Part shown: one piece after another, positions 1-11,634 of the stretch
Layout: the number at the start of each line of letters is the position of its first letter
Numbering within the stretch: the stretch's first letter is position 1
DNA from: Hibiscus mutabilis
Lineage: Eukaryota; Streptophyta; Magnoliopsida; Malvales; Malvaceae
Length of the DNA: 64,000 bases
Direction of reading: 5' to 3'
Assembly (NCBI GenBank): GCA_019671005.1
Contig: CM033718.1
Location: 37,402,508 to 37,466,507, forward strand
The notes under the pieces: model-generated
The model's input: only the letters and a program-made list of their open reading frames with translations
Database searches by the model: none
Told to the model about the DNA's origin: nothing
Translations under genes and position numbers: made by a program

Positions 1-921
1 GTCAGTGTAATTCACCTATCAATGTGATTATAACAGGGCATTATAGTGCTATGTTCAATTTGATCCATTTGATCAACAACATTCCTCTAATCCACCATTT
101 GAGCAGTCCATTACCTAGCTCTAACCAATCCAACTATATCCATTCATTTTCCAGCAACCTATTTACTCTATTCAAGTCTCAATTCATCTAGCAATGTGAT
201 CAAAACAGGGCAGCATATACAATTAAGCATGTTTACACATTTTCATCTAGCAAAACAGTCCCTAATCGAAACTAGTTTCAACTATGATCCCTATCCTCAA
301 TTTCCAGCAACCATACACATTCTCTTTAGCAATTTGGCTACTAACACTCACAATTTCAAGGATCATTAGAAGCTAACATCATTATAACTTGCATAACAAT
401 CATCTTATTCAAATTAGGCAACAAGAATACCACTTATTCAAGATTCAAGCATGTAATTGAAGTGAGGAATCAAGCATTTTACCTTCTTCTAATCTAATTT
501 GATCAAAGCTCAGCAAGAAACAAGAATTGAAGATGGTCTAAGAATCTTTTTCTCCTTCTCCCTCTCTCAAACATTCGGCTATGGTGGATAAAGAAGATAA
601 CACAATTTTTGTTCACCTTTCTCACCTAGTTGTCGTGAGTCATCACTCACAAGGCAGATGTTTTCATCAAATGAGAACATGTGTCTAGGCCTCCAATTTT
701 AATTCAATTTACATGCAAACTCTAGAGCTTTGTATGTTCACATTTCTATCCCTCTATTTAAACCTTGTAGTTTTAATTTCAACTCAATTTGGTTCTAATT
801 TCACTTATTTGATCTAAAAGATAGCTAAGGTTCTTTCTTCTTTAATTTGATTAGCACATAATTCAATTAGTCAATAGCTTAGATAGTGGTAACCTTCCTA
901 GGCCAGGTTTAGGGTGTTGCA
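1..921 (-). mobile_element. gypsy LTR fragment (5' part of LTR, minus orientation)
   Basis: Read on the minus strand this begins TGCAACACCCTAAACCTGG, a typical plant gypsy LTR start, and runs off the window edge. Its body aligns by eye with the reverse complement of about 56.2-57.1 kb and with 46.4-47.2 kb on the plus strand (shared blocks such as CAGGGCATTATAGTG-like and CAGTCCATTACCTA), so it is related to the LTRs of the two elements found there. It directly abuts integrase-coding sequence at 922 with no polypurine tract between, so it is either a separate insertion or a deletion joint. Confidence 0.7.
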
Positions 922-2110
922 GTTCTTCATCATACGAGATCAGGATTAAGTTCCACCTCATCAGGTTCTAAAACATGTGAGGGATCCGATCAATATTTTC
1001 TCAGCATCGATACATGGATGATGTTGTGGATTCTATTGAATTCAGTAGGGAGCGCTAGCTTGTAGGCAACTAGACCGATCTTCTCTAACACTTTGAAGGG
1101 TCCGATGAATCGAGGACTTAGTTTACCCTTCTTCTCGAATCTGAGGATTTTCCTCCAAGGAGATACGTTCAAGAATACATAATCTCCCACTTGATATTCA
1201 ATGTTTCTTCTCTTGAGGTCGGCATAAGCCTTTTGCCTATCAAAGGCCTCTTTCAATCTACTATGGATCAGCCAAATTTGATTTTCGGTTTCACAAAGCA
1301 ATTCAGGTCCTAAGACCTTGTTTTCTCCCAACTCAGACCAGCATAGGGGAGTTCTACATCTACTTCCATACAATGCTTCGAATGGGGCCATTTTGATAGA
1401 AGCTTGATGGTTGTTGTTGTTGGCAAACTCGGCTAATGGTAGAGATTTCTCCCAATCTTTATCGAAGTCAATAATGCAAGCTCGAAGCATGTCTTCAAGC
1501 ACTTGGATTACCCTTTCAGATTGTCCATCGGTTTGTGGAGGAAGGCAGTGCTAAGGTTTAGCTTGGTTCCCATAGCTTGTTGAAGTGCCCTCTAGAATCT
1601 AGAAGTAGAACGAGAGTCCCGATCTGATATGATAGATCTAGGAACACCGTGAAGTCTGATCACTTCTTTTAAGTACAATTCAGCTAGCTGTTTGAGGCTC
1701 ATGTTCATTCGAACATGTAGGAAGTGAGCCAATTTGGTGAAGCTATCAACGATCACCCAATAGCATCATTTTTCCTTGGCGATAGAGGTAATCCCGACAC
1801 AAAATCCATTGTTATACACTCCTACTTGCACTGAGGCAATTTGATGTGTTGTATGAGTCCAGTAGGTAGTTGGTGTTTGGCCTTCATCTTCTAGAAAGAA
1901 AGGCACTTCGATACAAAGTCAACAATATCGGCCATCAATCCCACCCACCAATAGACTTCCTTTAAGTCCTTATACATCTTGATCACTTCTGGATGTATTG
2001 AAAAAGGACTATTATGTGCTTCTTGAAGCATTTCCATCTTAAGAGATGGATCATTGGGTACACAAACCTAATTCTTGAAGTAGAGCACACCATTCAATCG
2101 AAGTGAGAAT
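922..2110 (-). pseudogene. gypsy integrase, broken
   Basis: The longest open piece (990-1502) covers the end of the catalytic core and the C-terminal part: it contains MAPFEALYGSRCRTPLCW, then the GPF/V-EKIG-VAYKL-LP and IHNIIHVSMLRKY blocks typical of plant gypsy integrase ends. The zinc-binding and D,D-35-E region lies at about 1500-2110 but is split by stops. Downstream of MLRKY a stop is followed by sequence that still reads as DPSHVLEP and VELNPDL-YDEE, and is then cut off at 922. It is inactive. Integrase would join element cDNA to chromosomal DNA. Confidence 0.85.
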
Positions 2111-2313
2111 TTAGTGCTCGGTTTGGAATCAATCTCTTTCAATATCTTTTGAAGTTTGGAATTATTTTGTTGAAGCTCTTTGATCCTCAAATTCTAGTTG
2201 GATTGAACTTGAAGTTCTGCCACATATCTACGGTTCTTTAGGAGCTTAAAATGGGTATTGAAGGTAGTTGAAGCAACAATTAAAGGATTTCGATTAGTGG
2301 ATTTCATTATCAT

Positions 2314-3480
2314 CTATTCGAATAGAGGAGTAAACAACATTGGAAATTCATATTCGACCTTACCAATTGAATGTTTGCGACTGATCGCATCAGCCACAAC
2401 ATTTGTCTTGCCTGGGTGGTAATCAATGATTAGGTCATAGTCTTTTAGTAGTTCCACCCATCTTCGTTGTCGAAGATTTAATACCTTCTGAGTTAGGATG
2501 TATTTTAAACTCTGATGATCCGTAAATAATCGACATTTTTCTCCATATAGATAATGTCTCCAAATCTTTAAAGCAAACACGACTGCAGCTAGTCCCAAGT
2601 CGTGCGTTGGATAGTTCAATTCATGTGGTTTGAGTTACCGAGAAGCATAAGCAATGACCTTGTTGTCTTGCATCAATACACACCCTTAACTGAGGTGGGA
2701 AGCATCACTGAAGACTGTAAAGTCTTTCCTCAGTTCAGGTTGGATTAGAATAAGAGCTTGAGTTAGGACTTGCTTCAATTGATCGAAGCTCCTTTGCTGG
2801 TCCTCAGACCATTTAAATGGAAGCATCACTGAAGACTGAGAACCCTTTCACAAATCTTTGATAGTACCCGGCTGATCCAAGAAAACTCCTAACCTCGCTA
2901 ACATTTCTTAGAGGTCTCCATTCGATGACAGTTTGAATCTTCTTAGGATCTACCTTTATCCCTTCGGCCGAGATAACGTGGCCAAGGAAGGTTACTTCTG
3001 AGAGCTAGAACTCACATTTGCTCAATTTGGCATATAGTCGATTCTCTCTCAGTGTTTGGAGTACAATTTGATGGTGATTAGCATGTTCTTCTTTTTCCTT
3101 CGAGTAGACGAGAATGTCATCGATAAAGATAACCACGAATTTGTCTAAATAGGATTTGAACAATCAGTTCATTAAGTCCATGAAAGTTGTTGGAGCATTG
3201 GTTAGCCCGAAGGGCAAAACTAGGAACTCGTAGTGACCATAACGAGTCCTGAAAGCCGTTTTTGGTACATCCGAGTCTTGTATTCTCATCTGATAGTACC
3301 CCAATAGCACATCGATCTTGAAAAAGACGTTGGCATCCTTGAATTAATCGAACAAGTCCTCAATCCTCGACAATTGATACTTGTTCTTGATAGTGAGTCG
3401 GTTTAGCTGACGATAATCAATACATAGCCTCATCGAACCGTCCTTCTTCTTAACGAACAATATAGGTGCTCCCTAGGGTG
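2314..3480 (-). pseudogene. gypsy reverse transcriptase and RNase H, broken
   Basis: The RT active-site block reads [12 protein letters not shown] on the minus strand near 3110-3130. The RNase H block at 2314-2619 contains [28 protein letters not shown] and [17 protein letters not shown]. Frameshifts and stops separate the pieces, and a stop replaces the expected Trp in the conserved S-S-P-W-G-A-P stretch near 3472. That stop is shared by the duplicate copy at 9256, so it predates the duplication. A linker stop after the RNase H segment marks the boundary with integrase. Confidence 0.88.
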
Positions 3481-4140
3481 AAGAGCTGGGTCGGATGAAG
3501 CCCTTATCTTGAAGCTCTTGTAGTTGTTGTTTGAGCTCCTTAAGTTCAACAGGGGTCATTCGATATGGAGCAATAGACACTGGATCACTCTCAGGTTGAA
3601 CTTCAATCTTGAATTCAGCTTCCCGAATATGGGACAATCCCGGTAGTTCCTCAGGGAAAACATCACAGAATTTAGAAACAATGGGAAATGAGGTCACACC
3701 GAATTCAATTTCATCTTTTTTAATCATAGCAGCAAAGATGCTAATAGGTTTCTTATCGATCAATGTAATGGATTTTTCTCCTAAGCCACGGAGAAAAAGT
3801 TTCCTCTTTTGGCAATCTACCCAAGATTGATGCCTTCCTAACCAATCTAATCCCAGAATGAGGTTGAATTCAACAAAAGGCAATAACAATAGGTTGGCTA
3901 GGAAAGGGATGCCCCGAATAAACAAAGGGCAATCCTTACATATTTAGTTCACTATTACATTGTCTCCTAAATGATTGGTAGCAATTAATCTACAACCCGA
4001 CATATTCAGGCTTCAATTTAAGCTTTTCCATTAAAGGAGATCTTATGAATGAATGGGTTGATCCCGTACCAAATAAAGCATAAATGGGGTAAGTATCGAG
4101 GTAGATTGTTCTTGCAATTACGCTAGGAGACTCTTCCTTC
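3473..4140 (-). pseudogene. gypsy aspartic protease and RT N-terminus, broken
   Basis: The open segment 3473-3925 (150 codons) holds NLILGLDWLGRHQSWVD, the flap and C-terminal part of retropepsin, followed by the RT entry motif [20 protein letters not shown]. Upstream (about 4040-4080, minus) the active-site region reads LFGTGSTHSF: the catalytic Asp of the usual D-S/T-G triad is replaced by Gly. A stop separates this from the 150-codon segment. The enzyme would process the gag-pol precursor, but this copy cannot. Confidence 0.85.
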
Positions 4141-4189
4141 TCCCGACCTCATATATGATAGACTCGAGCAGGCGCCCGAGACTCCTGAT

Positions 4190-4690
4190 ATGTAGCATTA
4201 GACCCTTGGCCTTTGCTTTTTCTTAGTTGCCTGAGTTAGCTTGCTTCGAACCCTTTCCCCTGGGTGAAGGAGCTTGATTCGACTTGTGAGAAACATGAGA
4301 AGGCAACTTGTTTGGATTTTGGGGGCAATCTTTGACACAGTGAGTCGTTTCACCACATAAGTAGCAAGCATTAGTTAACTTTCTCCATACTCCAGTATGA
4401 TTCTTTTGACAAGTCTTGCAAGCAGGGATTTGGGTCTCCCTCCCGGTATTCCCGATACTATCCAAGGACACCATAGGTGTTGAGGCTCTAGACATAGCTT
4501 GTGGCTTGGGTATATAGCTACCCTTAGAGAAATTTCCTTGATTGGAATAATTTCCTCCTTGATGCTTTTGTTTCTCATTGCGCCAATGAGACGTGTGATC
4601 ATCCCTTGATCTTTTGTTATCTCGGGACTGATTCTTCGATCGTTTTGCCGAAGTCTTCATCTTGGCTTCGGTAGCTATGACTCGGTTGAC
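4190..4690 (-). pseudogene. gypsy gag C-terminal part with zinc knuckle
   Basis: The open frame on the minus strand carries a basic, Ser/Arg/Lys-rich tail and one intact CCHC knuckle, C-YL-C-GETT-H-CVKD-C, which binds genomic RNA. The sequence parallels gag of the element at 60.6-61.1 kb. The N-terminal capsid-like part is missing: upstream of about 4690 the frame continues into copia RT sequence, giving open frames that span both families. Confidence 0.88.
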
Positions 4691-5294
4691 GAAATCCCTT
4701 AGCGACCAATTGCCCTTTGCATGTTTGTATATTGTCATTCATGTCAGTTTTCTTTTTGAAAACCCATTTGTACCCTATGGGCTTAATTTTTTTGGGTGGG
4801 TCAACCAAAGTCTATACTTGGTTTTCTGACATTGAATCCATCTCGGATTTCATGGCTTCTAGCCATTTCTTAGAGTCTGGGCTCTCCACTGCTTCCCAAT
4901 AAGTCATAGGCTCATCTTGGTCCATGAGAAGAACATATCCATGCAATGTGACAAGAAATCTATATCTCTCAGGTGCATTGTTTTCTCTCATAAACCTTCG
5001 CAATGGTTGTGTTTCAAGAATGATTAGATGTTCCTCAACTATTTGTGGAACTTGTTGTTGTTCAATCTCTGGTTCATTGATCTATGGTTGATCTTGAATT
5101 TCCTCAAGTTCAATATTTCTCCCACTTCCTTTTCTGAAAATAAATTCTCTTTTGAGGAAGACTCCCGTTCGAGCAACAAACACTTTGTTCTCAGATGGAT
5201 TGAAGAAATAGTATCCTTTTATTTCTTTAAGATACCCTAAAATTACAATTATGTGATTTAGGTTCGAGTTTTGTAGACATCTAATGTTTAACAT
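4690..5294 (-). pseudogene. copia RT N-terminus and integrase-RT linker fragment
   Basis: Minus-strand reading gives EPMTYWEAVESPDSKKWLEA and then KPIGYKWVFKKKTD, the two diagnostic blocks at the start of copia reverse transcriptase, ending at LVAKGFRQ. The sequence switches to gypsy gag just there. Upstream (5082-5294) is the variable linker. Stops split the pieces, and the catalytic YVDD region is absent. Confidence 0.88.
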
Positions 5295-5299
5295 AAACT

Positions 5300-6340
5300 T
5301 CTCATCCCCAAATTTTCATAAAAGACATACTAGGACCTTTCCCAGTCCACATCTCATATGGTCTCTTTTGAACCAATTTAGATGGAACACGATTTAGTGT
5401 GAAAGCAGTTGTTTCTAGTGCATGTCCCTAAAAAGAAGTTGGAAGATCAGCATGACTCATCATTGACCGAACCATGTCTAACAATGTTTGATTTCTCCTT
5501 TCAGAGACTCATTGTGTTGTGGAGTACCTGGAGGTGTAAGTTGTGAGATAATCCCACATCCTTTAAGAAGTTCATCAAACTCTAGGCTTAAGTATTCTCC
5601 TCCTCGATCTGATTGAAGAGCTTTGATACTCTTTCCTAATTGGTTTTGTACTTCATTCTTAAATTCCTTGAACTTTTCAAGGGCTTCAGATTTATGATGC
5701 ATTAAGTAAACGTACCCATATCTACTGAAGTCGTCAGTGAAAGTGATGAGGTATTGAAACCCTCCTCTGGCTTGTGTATTCATTGGTCCGCATACATCAC
5801 TATGTATTAGACCTAATAAATCACTTGCTTGTTCGTTTTTACCATCAAACTATGATTTGGTCATTTTTTCCATTAAGCAAGGTTCACAAATATCTAATTG
5901 TTCTTAAACAAAAGAATCCAAAAATCCATCTTCATGAAGTTTTGATATGCGTTTCTCACTTATATGACCCACGCGAAAATGCTAGAGATAAGTTTGATTA
6001 AAGTCATTTGTTTTTTATATTTTCGTGTTTATGTTATATATAGAATTGTCTTGATCTAAGACATAGAGGCTATTGATTAATTGAACCGTACCATAAAAAA
6101 CATTATTGAGGGAAAAAGAACAACTATTATTCTTAATAATAATCTCAAAACCAATCTTGTCCAAACAAGAAATTGAAATAATGTTTTAGTCAAACTAGGT
6201 ACGAAATAACAATCATCTAAATCTAAAACAAGTCCACTAGGTAATGACAAAGTATATGTTCCTATAGTTAATGAAGCAACCCTTGCTCCATTTCCAACTC
6301 ATAGGTCCACATCTCCTTTTGCCAATTTTCTACTCTTTTT
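5300..6340 (-). pseudogene. copia integrase with GAG-pre-integrase region, broken
   Basis: The core reads FQYLITFTDDFSRYGYVYL, with SDRGGEY as the second catalytic Asp block. The block that should carry the catalytic Glu is mutated around HNESLKGE, and the frame closes. Toward the N-terminus (about 5860-5890) a C-EPC-LMEKM zinc-type motif marks the pre-integrase region. A one-base difference in a T run near 5833 shortens this frame relative to copy B. It is not functional. Confidence 0.85.
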
Positions 6341-7258
6341 TTAGTCCCCATGCGGAGTACAAATGTGAGAACCACAATCGGTATCTAATACCCAAGAAGT
6401 AGATTTTGATATATTAATATCAATAACATAAATACCTGATCCGGACTATCCATTTTCTCTTGCCTTCTCGATGTCCTCAAGATAGACAGGGTAGTTTCTC
6501 TTGCAATGTCCAGCATTGTTGCAATGGAAACACTTTCCTTATTTTGCAACTCCTCCTTTGGGTTTCAATACATCCTTTCCTTTGTTGGGCTTTGGCTTTG
6601 CCTTGGTGTTGGGCTTTCCTTTTCTGTCATATTTTCGGACCATTAGAATAGGTTTGCAGCTAACCTTTTCCATATTGTTCTCTGTTGTTCTTAAAAGACC
6701 AAGCAACTGGGGCAATGATTTGTTAATTTCATTCATATTTAAATTAAGAACAAATTGATTAAAACTATCCAGCAACGATTGCAGGATAACATTAGTAGTC
6801 AATTCAACACTTAGAGGGAAGCCCAACTCTTCCAAGGTCTTAATATACCCTATCATTTTGAGAACATGAGTTCCCACTAGAGTTCCCTCAACCATCTTGC
6901 ATCAAAACAAAGGCTTAGACGTCTCATACCTCGCTTGAAGAGCTTTCCCCTCATATAATTCCTTGAGATTTTTAACCATCTCATAGGGAACCATGTCTTC
7001 ATGTTGCTTCTGAAGCTCAGGGGTCATGGTCGCAAGTATCAAACAACCGACATCTACCATGTCACTAAGTATTTTTCAAAGGCTTCCAATTCATATTTAG
7101 AGGCATCATCTACTGGTTTTTAGGGACAGGTTGTTTGATGATTGTTAGTTTCGTTTCTTGTTTGAGGATAATCTTCAAATTACAGAACCAGTCAAGGAAG
7201 TTCAAGCCATTTAATTTGTCCTTCTCAAGGACGGATCGCAATGATAATGTGTTTGCCA
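6340..7258 (-). pseudogene. copia gag and protease start, broken
   Basis: The start codon is inferred at 7258 (minus), beginning MANTLSLRSVL as in copia gag. The capsid part includes 6539-6895 with QSLLDSFNQFVLNLNMNEI. The knuckle reads C-FH-C-NNAG-H-CKRN-Y, so the last metal-binding Cys is lost. The protease site reads VLDTDCGSHIC, with the Gly after D-T replaced by Asp. A frameshift splits gag into two open frames (one at about 7050-7258, one at 6539-6895). Confidence 0.87.
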
Positions 7259-8738
7259 TAAATCTACAATGATAAAATATGTTTTATAAGTACCTATTTA
7301 TCATGTTTATAAAGTAATAACATTCCCACTATTAAAAACCTCAAAATCGAAAAACTTGCTAAAAGTATTTGTAGTGGGTAAGGATCCATATTTCATTTTA
7401 TTCTAAGTCAGCTTCGGCTTTACTCCTAGAATTCAATTATTTAGGTAAGTAACACTTTCTAATTACATCTCATGTAATTCCTATAGTTGATGAACAACTA
7501 TTTGTCCAAAACAAAAGTTCATATGGTCTAATAGAAATAACAGTAATGAACAGTGCACTAGGTAGGTAACTTATGTAAGAGAGGTGGTATACTGGGCACG
7601 CTTAAATACCAAGTCTTTCAAAGAACCAATCCTAAACATGCACATTCGTATTGTTTTTCAATCACCAAAGTTCTTGAACAATCATTAGTCTTTAGGTTTC
7701 TAATCTTATTAGAACAACCTAGTTTAACCAATATTACTACCAGTGAATATCACTTGCTTATTCTTCATGTTTAACTAGGATAGATCTAAGTATTTTGCTT
7801 TGGCAAGATCTACATAGTACCGATCGAGGTTTTAACGAGGGCTAATATTGGATGACTAGTTTTAATTAAATATGGAGGGTTTTTTGTTATATTAATCTCA
7901 CCATTCTATTATGATTTAATCAGTTAGCATCATGCTAAAAAACATACATTGTATCACATACATGTAAAACAGTAAATATAAATGCAATGGTTATAGCCCT
8001 TAAAACTAAGCTGGCCCATCCCAAGCCAATGGGAGAACCAAAATTACTAAAGATAGAACTTGCTTCTCAAGCACCTAATCCACCTTTGATCGGCCCATCA
8101 GTCTGCTCCTTTGGTCCACGCTTTCTCCGTAAATATTACAATTTTTCAGAAACTCGTTTTACATACGAGGGAGTAAGAATAGGCTATTTGGGATATAACC
8201 ATGCATCTCAAACACTGGGCATATCATCCCAAACATACACATGTTTTATCTTGTTAATTAAGATTACCTAAATAGTTCCTATGACCTTTGTTACCTACAC
8301 GGTCAGCAAATCCTGGGCAGTCTGGCAGCCTCGGTATGCTGGGAAAATTTTTAAATTTTAGCACTTCGATTATTATGGAAAAACATCACGATTTGATAAT
8401 TTTTATCAACATATCCGTGTTTTTGGGATTTTCAATCACTAAGGTTTTTCACTCTAGAACAACCATTATTCCTCTGCCAAAAATGATATGCTATCTTAAC
8501 TTCATATTCATCATGTCAACTATTAACATATGATTATCAAAAGCTTACCACAACAAACACATGATTAACACTTAACCATCAATCATAAGTACTTGTTAAA
8601 ATAGATTAACATATTAATCGCGACTGGATTCAATTTCTACGTTTCGCACAAACATCACGCACTCGTCAAAATAGAAAAAGCGTGAAAAACCTTGGCATGA
8701 CTGTATGACTTAAATACTTGGATAATCATATGTTAATA
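7259..8738 (-). mobile_element. copia 5' untranslated leader, copy A
   Basis: About 1.5 kb lies between the gag start and the truncation point. It is non-coding, AT-rich, and identical apart from a few differences to 13047-14526. It is long for a copia leader, so it may itself contain older insertions. It ends in ATACTTGGATAATCATATGT-type sequence at 8738, where gypsy LTR sequence begins. Confidence 0.65.
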
Positions 8739-9173
8739 TTTTCATCTATTGGGTTTAAATGTTTTTGGAAAATACTGTATTTGGGCTAAACCAAGTTGAG
8801 AAATTTTATGGTAACCATCTGGGCTTAAGTCTCAAATGTGACATCCGGGTTTAGGGTGTTACATTTAGTGGTATCAGAGCTTAGGTATAGCACATTCTAG
8901 GAAACCTCGGGGTGATATAGGTGTTGTAGTAAGGTGTCTAGTGAATACAAGCCTTTAAATTAATTTTGTACTCCTTTAAGACTGGAATCTTGATGGTGCA
9001 TCCATATTCTTGAATTATGATGCTAAGATGGCTATGACCATGGCCGGGAGGGCTGAGTTAAGAGCTGGGCCGCTCATAAGAGCGATTCATGGGGTGAGAT
9101 TATCCTGATTTGTTAAGATAAAAGTTTGTTGAAAGATGCCAAAGTTAAGGATGTGCCCCCTCCCACCACCTAA
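8739..9173 (+). mobile_element. gypsy LTR 3' end, primer-binding site and leader fragment (spacer between duplicates)
   Basis: The LTR end GGGTTTAGGGTGTTACA closes at 8863. After 5 bases comes TGGTATCAGAGC (8869-8880), the primer-binding site complementary to initiator tRNA-Met, then about 290 bases of leader. The whole 436-bp piece is an almost exact reverse complement of 18791-19226 (paired positions sum to 27965). Older copies of the same LTR end, such as 27100-27213, are visibly more diverged. Confidence 0.9.
8869..8880 (+). promoter_or_regulatory. primer-binding site, tRNA-iMet type
   Basis: TGGTATCAGAGC, 5 bases after the LTR end ...GTTACA. This is the standard plant LTR-retrotransposon minus-strand priming site. 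Confidence 0.88.
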
Positions 9174-10473
9174 ATAGTGAGTCGGTTTAGCTGACGATAA
9201 TCAATACATAGCCTCATCGAACCGTCCTTCTTCTTAACGAACAATATAGGTGCTCCCTAGGGTGAAGAGCTGGGTCGGATGAAGCCCTTATCTTGAAGCT
9301 CTTGTAGTTGTTTTTTGAGCTCCTTAAGTTCAACAGGGGTCATTCGATATGGAGCAATAGACACTGGATCACTCTCAGGTTGAACTTCAATCTTGAATTC
9401 AGCTTCCCGAATATGGGACAATCCCGGTAGTTCCTCAGGGAAAACATCACAGAATTTAGAAACAATGGGAAATGAGGTCACACCGAATTCAATTTCATCT
9501 TTTTTAATCATAGCAGCAAAGATGCTAATAGGTTTCTTATCGATCAATGTAATGGATTTTTCTCCTAAGCCACGGAGAAAAAGTTTCCTCTTTTGGCAAT
9601 CTACCCAAGATTGATGCCTTCCTAACCAATCTAATCCCAGAATGAGGTTGAATTCAACAAAAGGCAATAACAATAGGTTGGCTAGGAAAGGGATGCCCCG
9701 AATAAACAAAGGGCAATCCTTACATATTTAGTTCACTATTACATTGTCTCCTAAATGATTGGTAGCAATTAATCTACAACTGACATATTCAGGCTTCAAT
9801 TTAAGCTTTTCCATTAAAGGAGATCTTATGAATGAATGGGTTGATCCCGTACCAAATAAAGCATAAATGGGGTAAGTATCGAGGTAGATTGTTCTTGCAA
9901 TTACGCTAGGAGACTCTTCCTTCTCCTGACCTCATATATGATAGACTCGAGCAGGCGCCCGAGACTCCTGATATGTAGCATTAGACCCTTGGCCTTTGCT
10001 TTTTCTTAGTTGCCTGAGTTAGCTTGCTTCGAACCCTTTCCCCTGGGTGAAGGAGCTTGATTCGACTTGTGAGAAACATGAGAAGGCAACTTGTTTGGAT
10101 TTTGGGGGCAATCTTTGACACAGTGAGTCGTTTCACCACATAAGTAGCAAGCATTAGTTAACTTTCTCCATACTCCAGTATGATTCTTTTGACAAGTCTT
10201 GCAAGCAGGGATTTGGGTCTCCCTCCCGGTATTCCCGATACTATCCAAGGACACCATAGGTGTTGAGGCTCTAGACATAGCTTGTGGCTTGGGTATATAG
10301 CTACCCTTAGAGAAATTTCCTTGATTGGAAGAATTTCCTCCTTGATGCTTTTGTTTCTCATTGCGCCAATGAGACGTGTGATCATCCCTTGATCTTTTGT
10401 TATCTCGGGACTGATTCTTCGATCGTTTTGCCGAAGTCTTCATCTTGGCTTCGGTAGCTATGACTCGGTTGAC
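9174..10473 (-). pseudogene. gypsy gag-protease-RT fragment, copy B
   Basis: Duplicate of 3390-4690: RT entry region and protease (9257-9709), the protease active site lost in the same way, and gag with the C-YL-C-GETT-H-CVKD-C knuckle (10006-10473). It shares the stop in the S-S-P-W-G motif. Small differences from copy A include one Tyr/Ser change in gag and a missing CC near 9780. Confidence 0.9.
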
Positions 10474-10596
10474 GAAATCCCTTAGCGACCAATTGCCCTT
10501 TGCATGTTTGTATATTGTCATTCATGTCGCTTTTCTTTTTGAAAACCCATTTGTACCCTATATGGGCTTAATTTTTTTGGGTGGGTCAACCAAAGT

Positions 10597-10788
10597 CTAT
10601 ACTTGGTTTTCTGACATTGAATCCATCTCGGATTTCATGGCTTCTAGCCATTTCTTAGAGTCTGGGCTCTCCACTGCTTCCCAATAAGTCATAGGCTCAT
10701 CTTGGTCCATGAGAAGAACATATCCATGCAATGTGACAAGAAATCTATATCTCTCAGGTGCATTGTTTTCTCTCATAAACCTTCGCAA
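10597..10788 (-). pseudogene. copia RT N-terminal fragment, copy B
   Basis: Contains EPMTYWEAVESPDSKKWLEA, identical to copy A. The following KPIGYKWVFK segment is shifted out of frame by the extra bases near 10561 that copy A lacks. Confidence 0.85.
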
Positions 10789-11262
10789 TGGTTGTGTTTC
10801 AAGAATGATTAGATGTTCCTCAACTATTTGTGGAACTTGTTGTTGTTCAATCTCTGGTTCATTGATCTATGGTTGATCTTGAATTTCCTCAAGTTCAATA
10901 TTTCTCCCACTTCCTTTTCTGAAAATAAATTCTCTTTTGAGGAAGACTCCCGTTCGAGCAACAAACACTTTGTTCTCAGATGGATTGAAGAAATAGTATC
11001 CTTTTATTTCTTTAAGATACCCTAAAATTACAATTATGTGATTTAGGTTCGAGTTTTGTAGACATCTAATGTTTAACATAAACTTCTCATCCCCAAATTT
11101 TCATAAAAGACATACTAGGACCTTTCCCAGTCCACATCTCATATGGTCTCTTTTGAACCAATTTAGATGGAACACGATTTAGTGTGAAAGCAGTTGTTTC
11201 TAGTGCATGTCCCTAAAAAGAAGTTGGAAGATCAGCATGACTCATCATTGACCGAACCATGT

Positions 11263-11634
11263 CTAACAATGTTTGATTTCTCCTTTCAGAGACTCATTGT
11301 GTTGTGGAGTACCTGGAGGTGTAAGTTGTGAGATAATCCCACATCCTTTAAGAAGTTCATCAAACTCTAGGCTTAAGTATTCTCCTCCTCGATCTGATTG
11401 AAGAGCTTTGATACTCTTTCCTAATTGGTTTTGTACTTCATTCTTAAATTCCTTGAACTTTTCAAGGGCTTCAGATTTATGATGCATTAAGTAAACGTAC
11501 CCATATCTACCGAAGTCGTCAGTGAAAGTGATGAGGTATTGAAACCCTCCTCTGGCTTGTGTATTCATTGGTCCGCATACATCACTATGTATTAGACCTA
11601 ATAAATCACTTGCTTGTTCGTTTTTTACCATCAA
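11263..11634 (-). pseudogene. copia integrase core, copy B
   Basis: A 123-codon open stretch with LGLIHSDVCGPM (first catalytic Asp), FTDDFGRYGY and SDRGGEY (second Asp). The region that should hold the catalytic Glu is disrupted at HNESLKGE. Upstream, the pre-integrase C-EPC motif is separated by a stop. Confidence 0.85.

Larger units (their letters stand above)
922..4690 (-). mobile_element. degenerate Ty3/gypsy internal region (gag-PR-RT-RH-IN), minus strand
   Basis: On the minus strand, from high to low coordinate, the order is gag zinc knuckle, protease, reverse transcriptase, RNase H, integrase core and integrase C-terminus. This is the Ty3/gypsy order. Many frames are interrupted by stops and shifts, so no product is expected. 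It is the same family as the plus-strand element at 59.7-64.0 kb: gag and protease segments are about 90% similar by eye. The gag end is lost at about 4690, where copia sequence takes over, and the integrase end is lost at 922. There is no 5' LTR. Confidence 0.9.
3390..8738. repeat. large direct duplication, copy A (5.35 kb)
   Basis: This matches 9174-14526 nearly base for base. The coordinate offset is 5784 at the left end and 5788 at the right, reflecting only a few single-base indels. It carries the same stops, the same gypsy-copia joint and the same leader. The copies differ at scattered sites (for example a TTGTTTG/TTTTTTG difference near 3550, and a T-run length near 5833). Confidence 0.95.
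4690..8738 (-). mobile_element. Ty1/copia element copy A (RT N-terminus to 5' leader), minus strand, truncated
   Basis: On the minus strand the order is long leader, gag with zinc knuckle, protease, integrase, then the start of RT. This is copia order, with integrase before RT. RT stops at about 4690, where gypsy gag begins, so the RT core, RNase H and 3' LTR are missing. The 5' end is cut at 8738 inside the leader, so this copy has no LTR. The nearly identical copy B at 10473-14526 continues into primer site and LTR and shows what is missing. Confidence 0.9.

Noticed and set aside
3609..3830. Plus-strand open frame, repeated at 9393-9614
   Set aside because: Opposite-strand shadow of gypsy protease; identical in both copies only because of the duplication.
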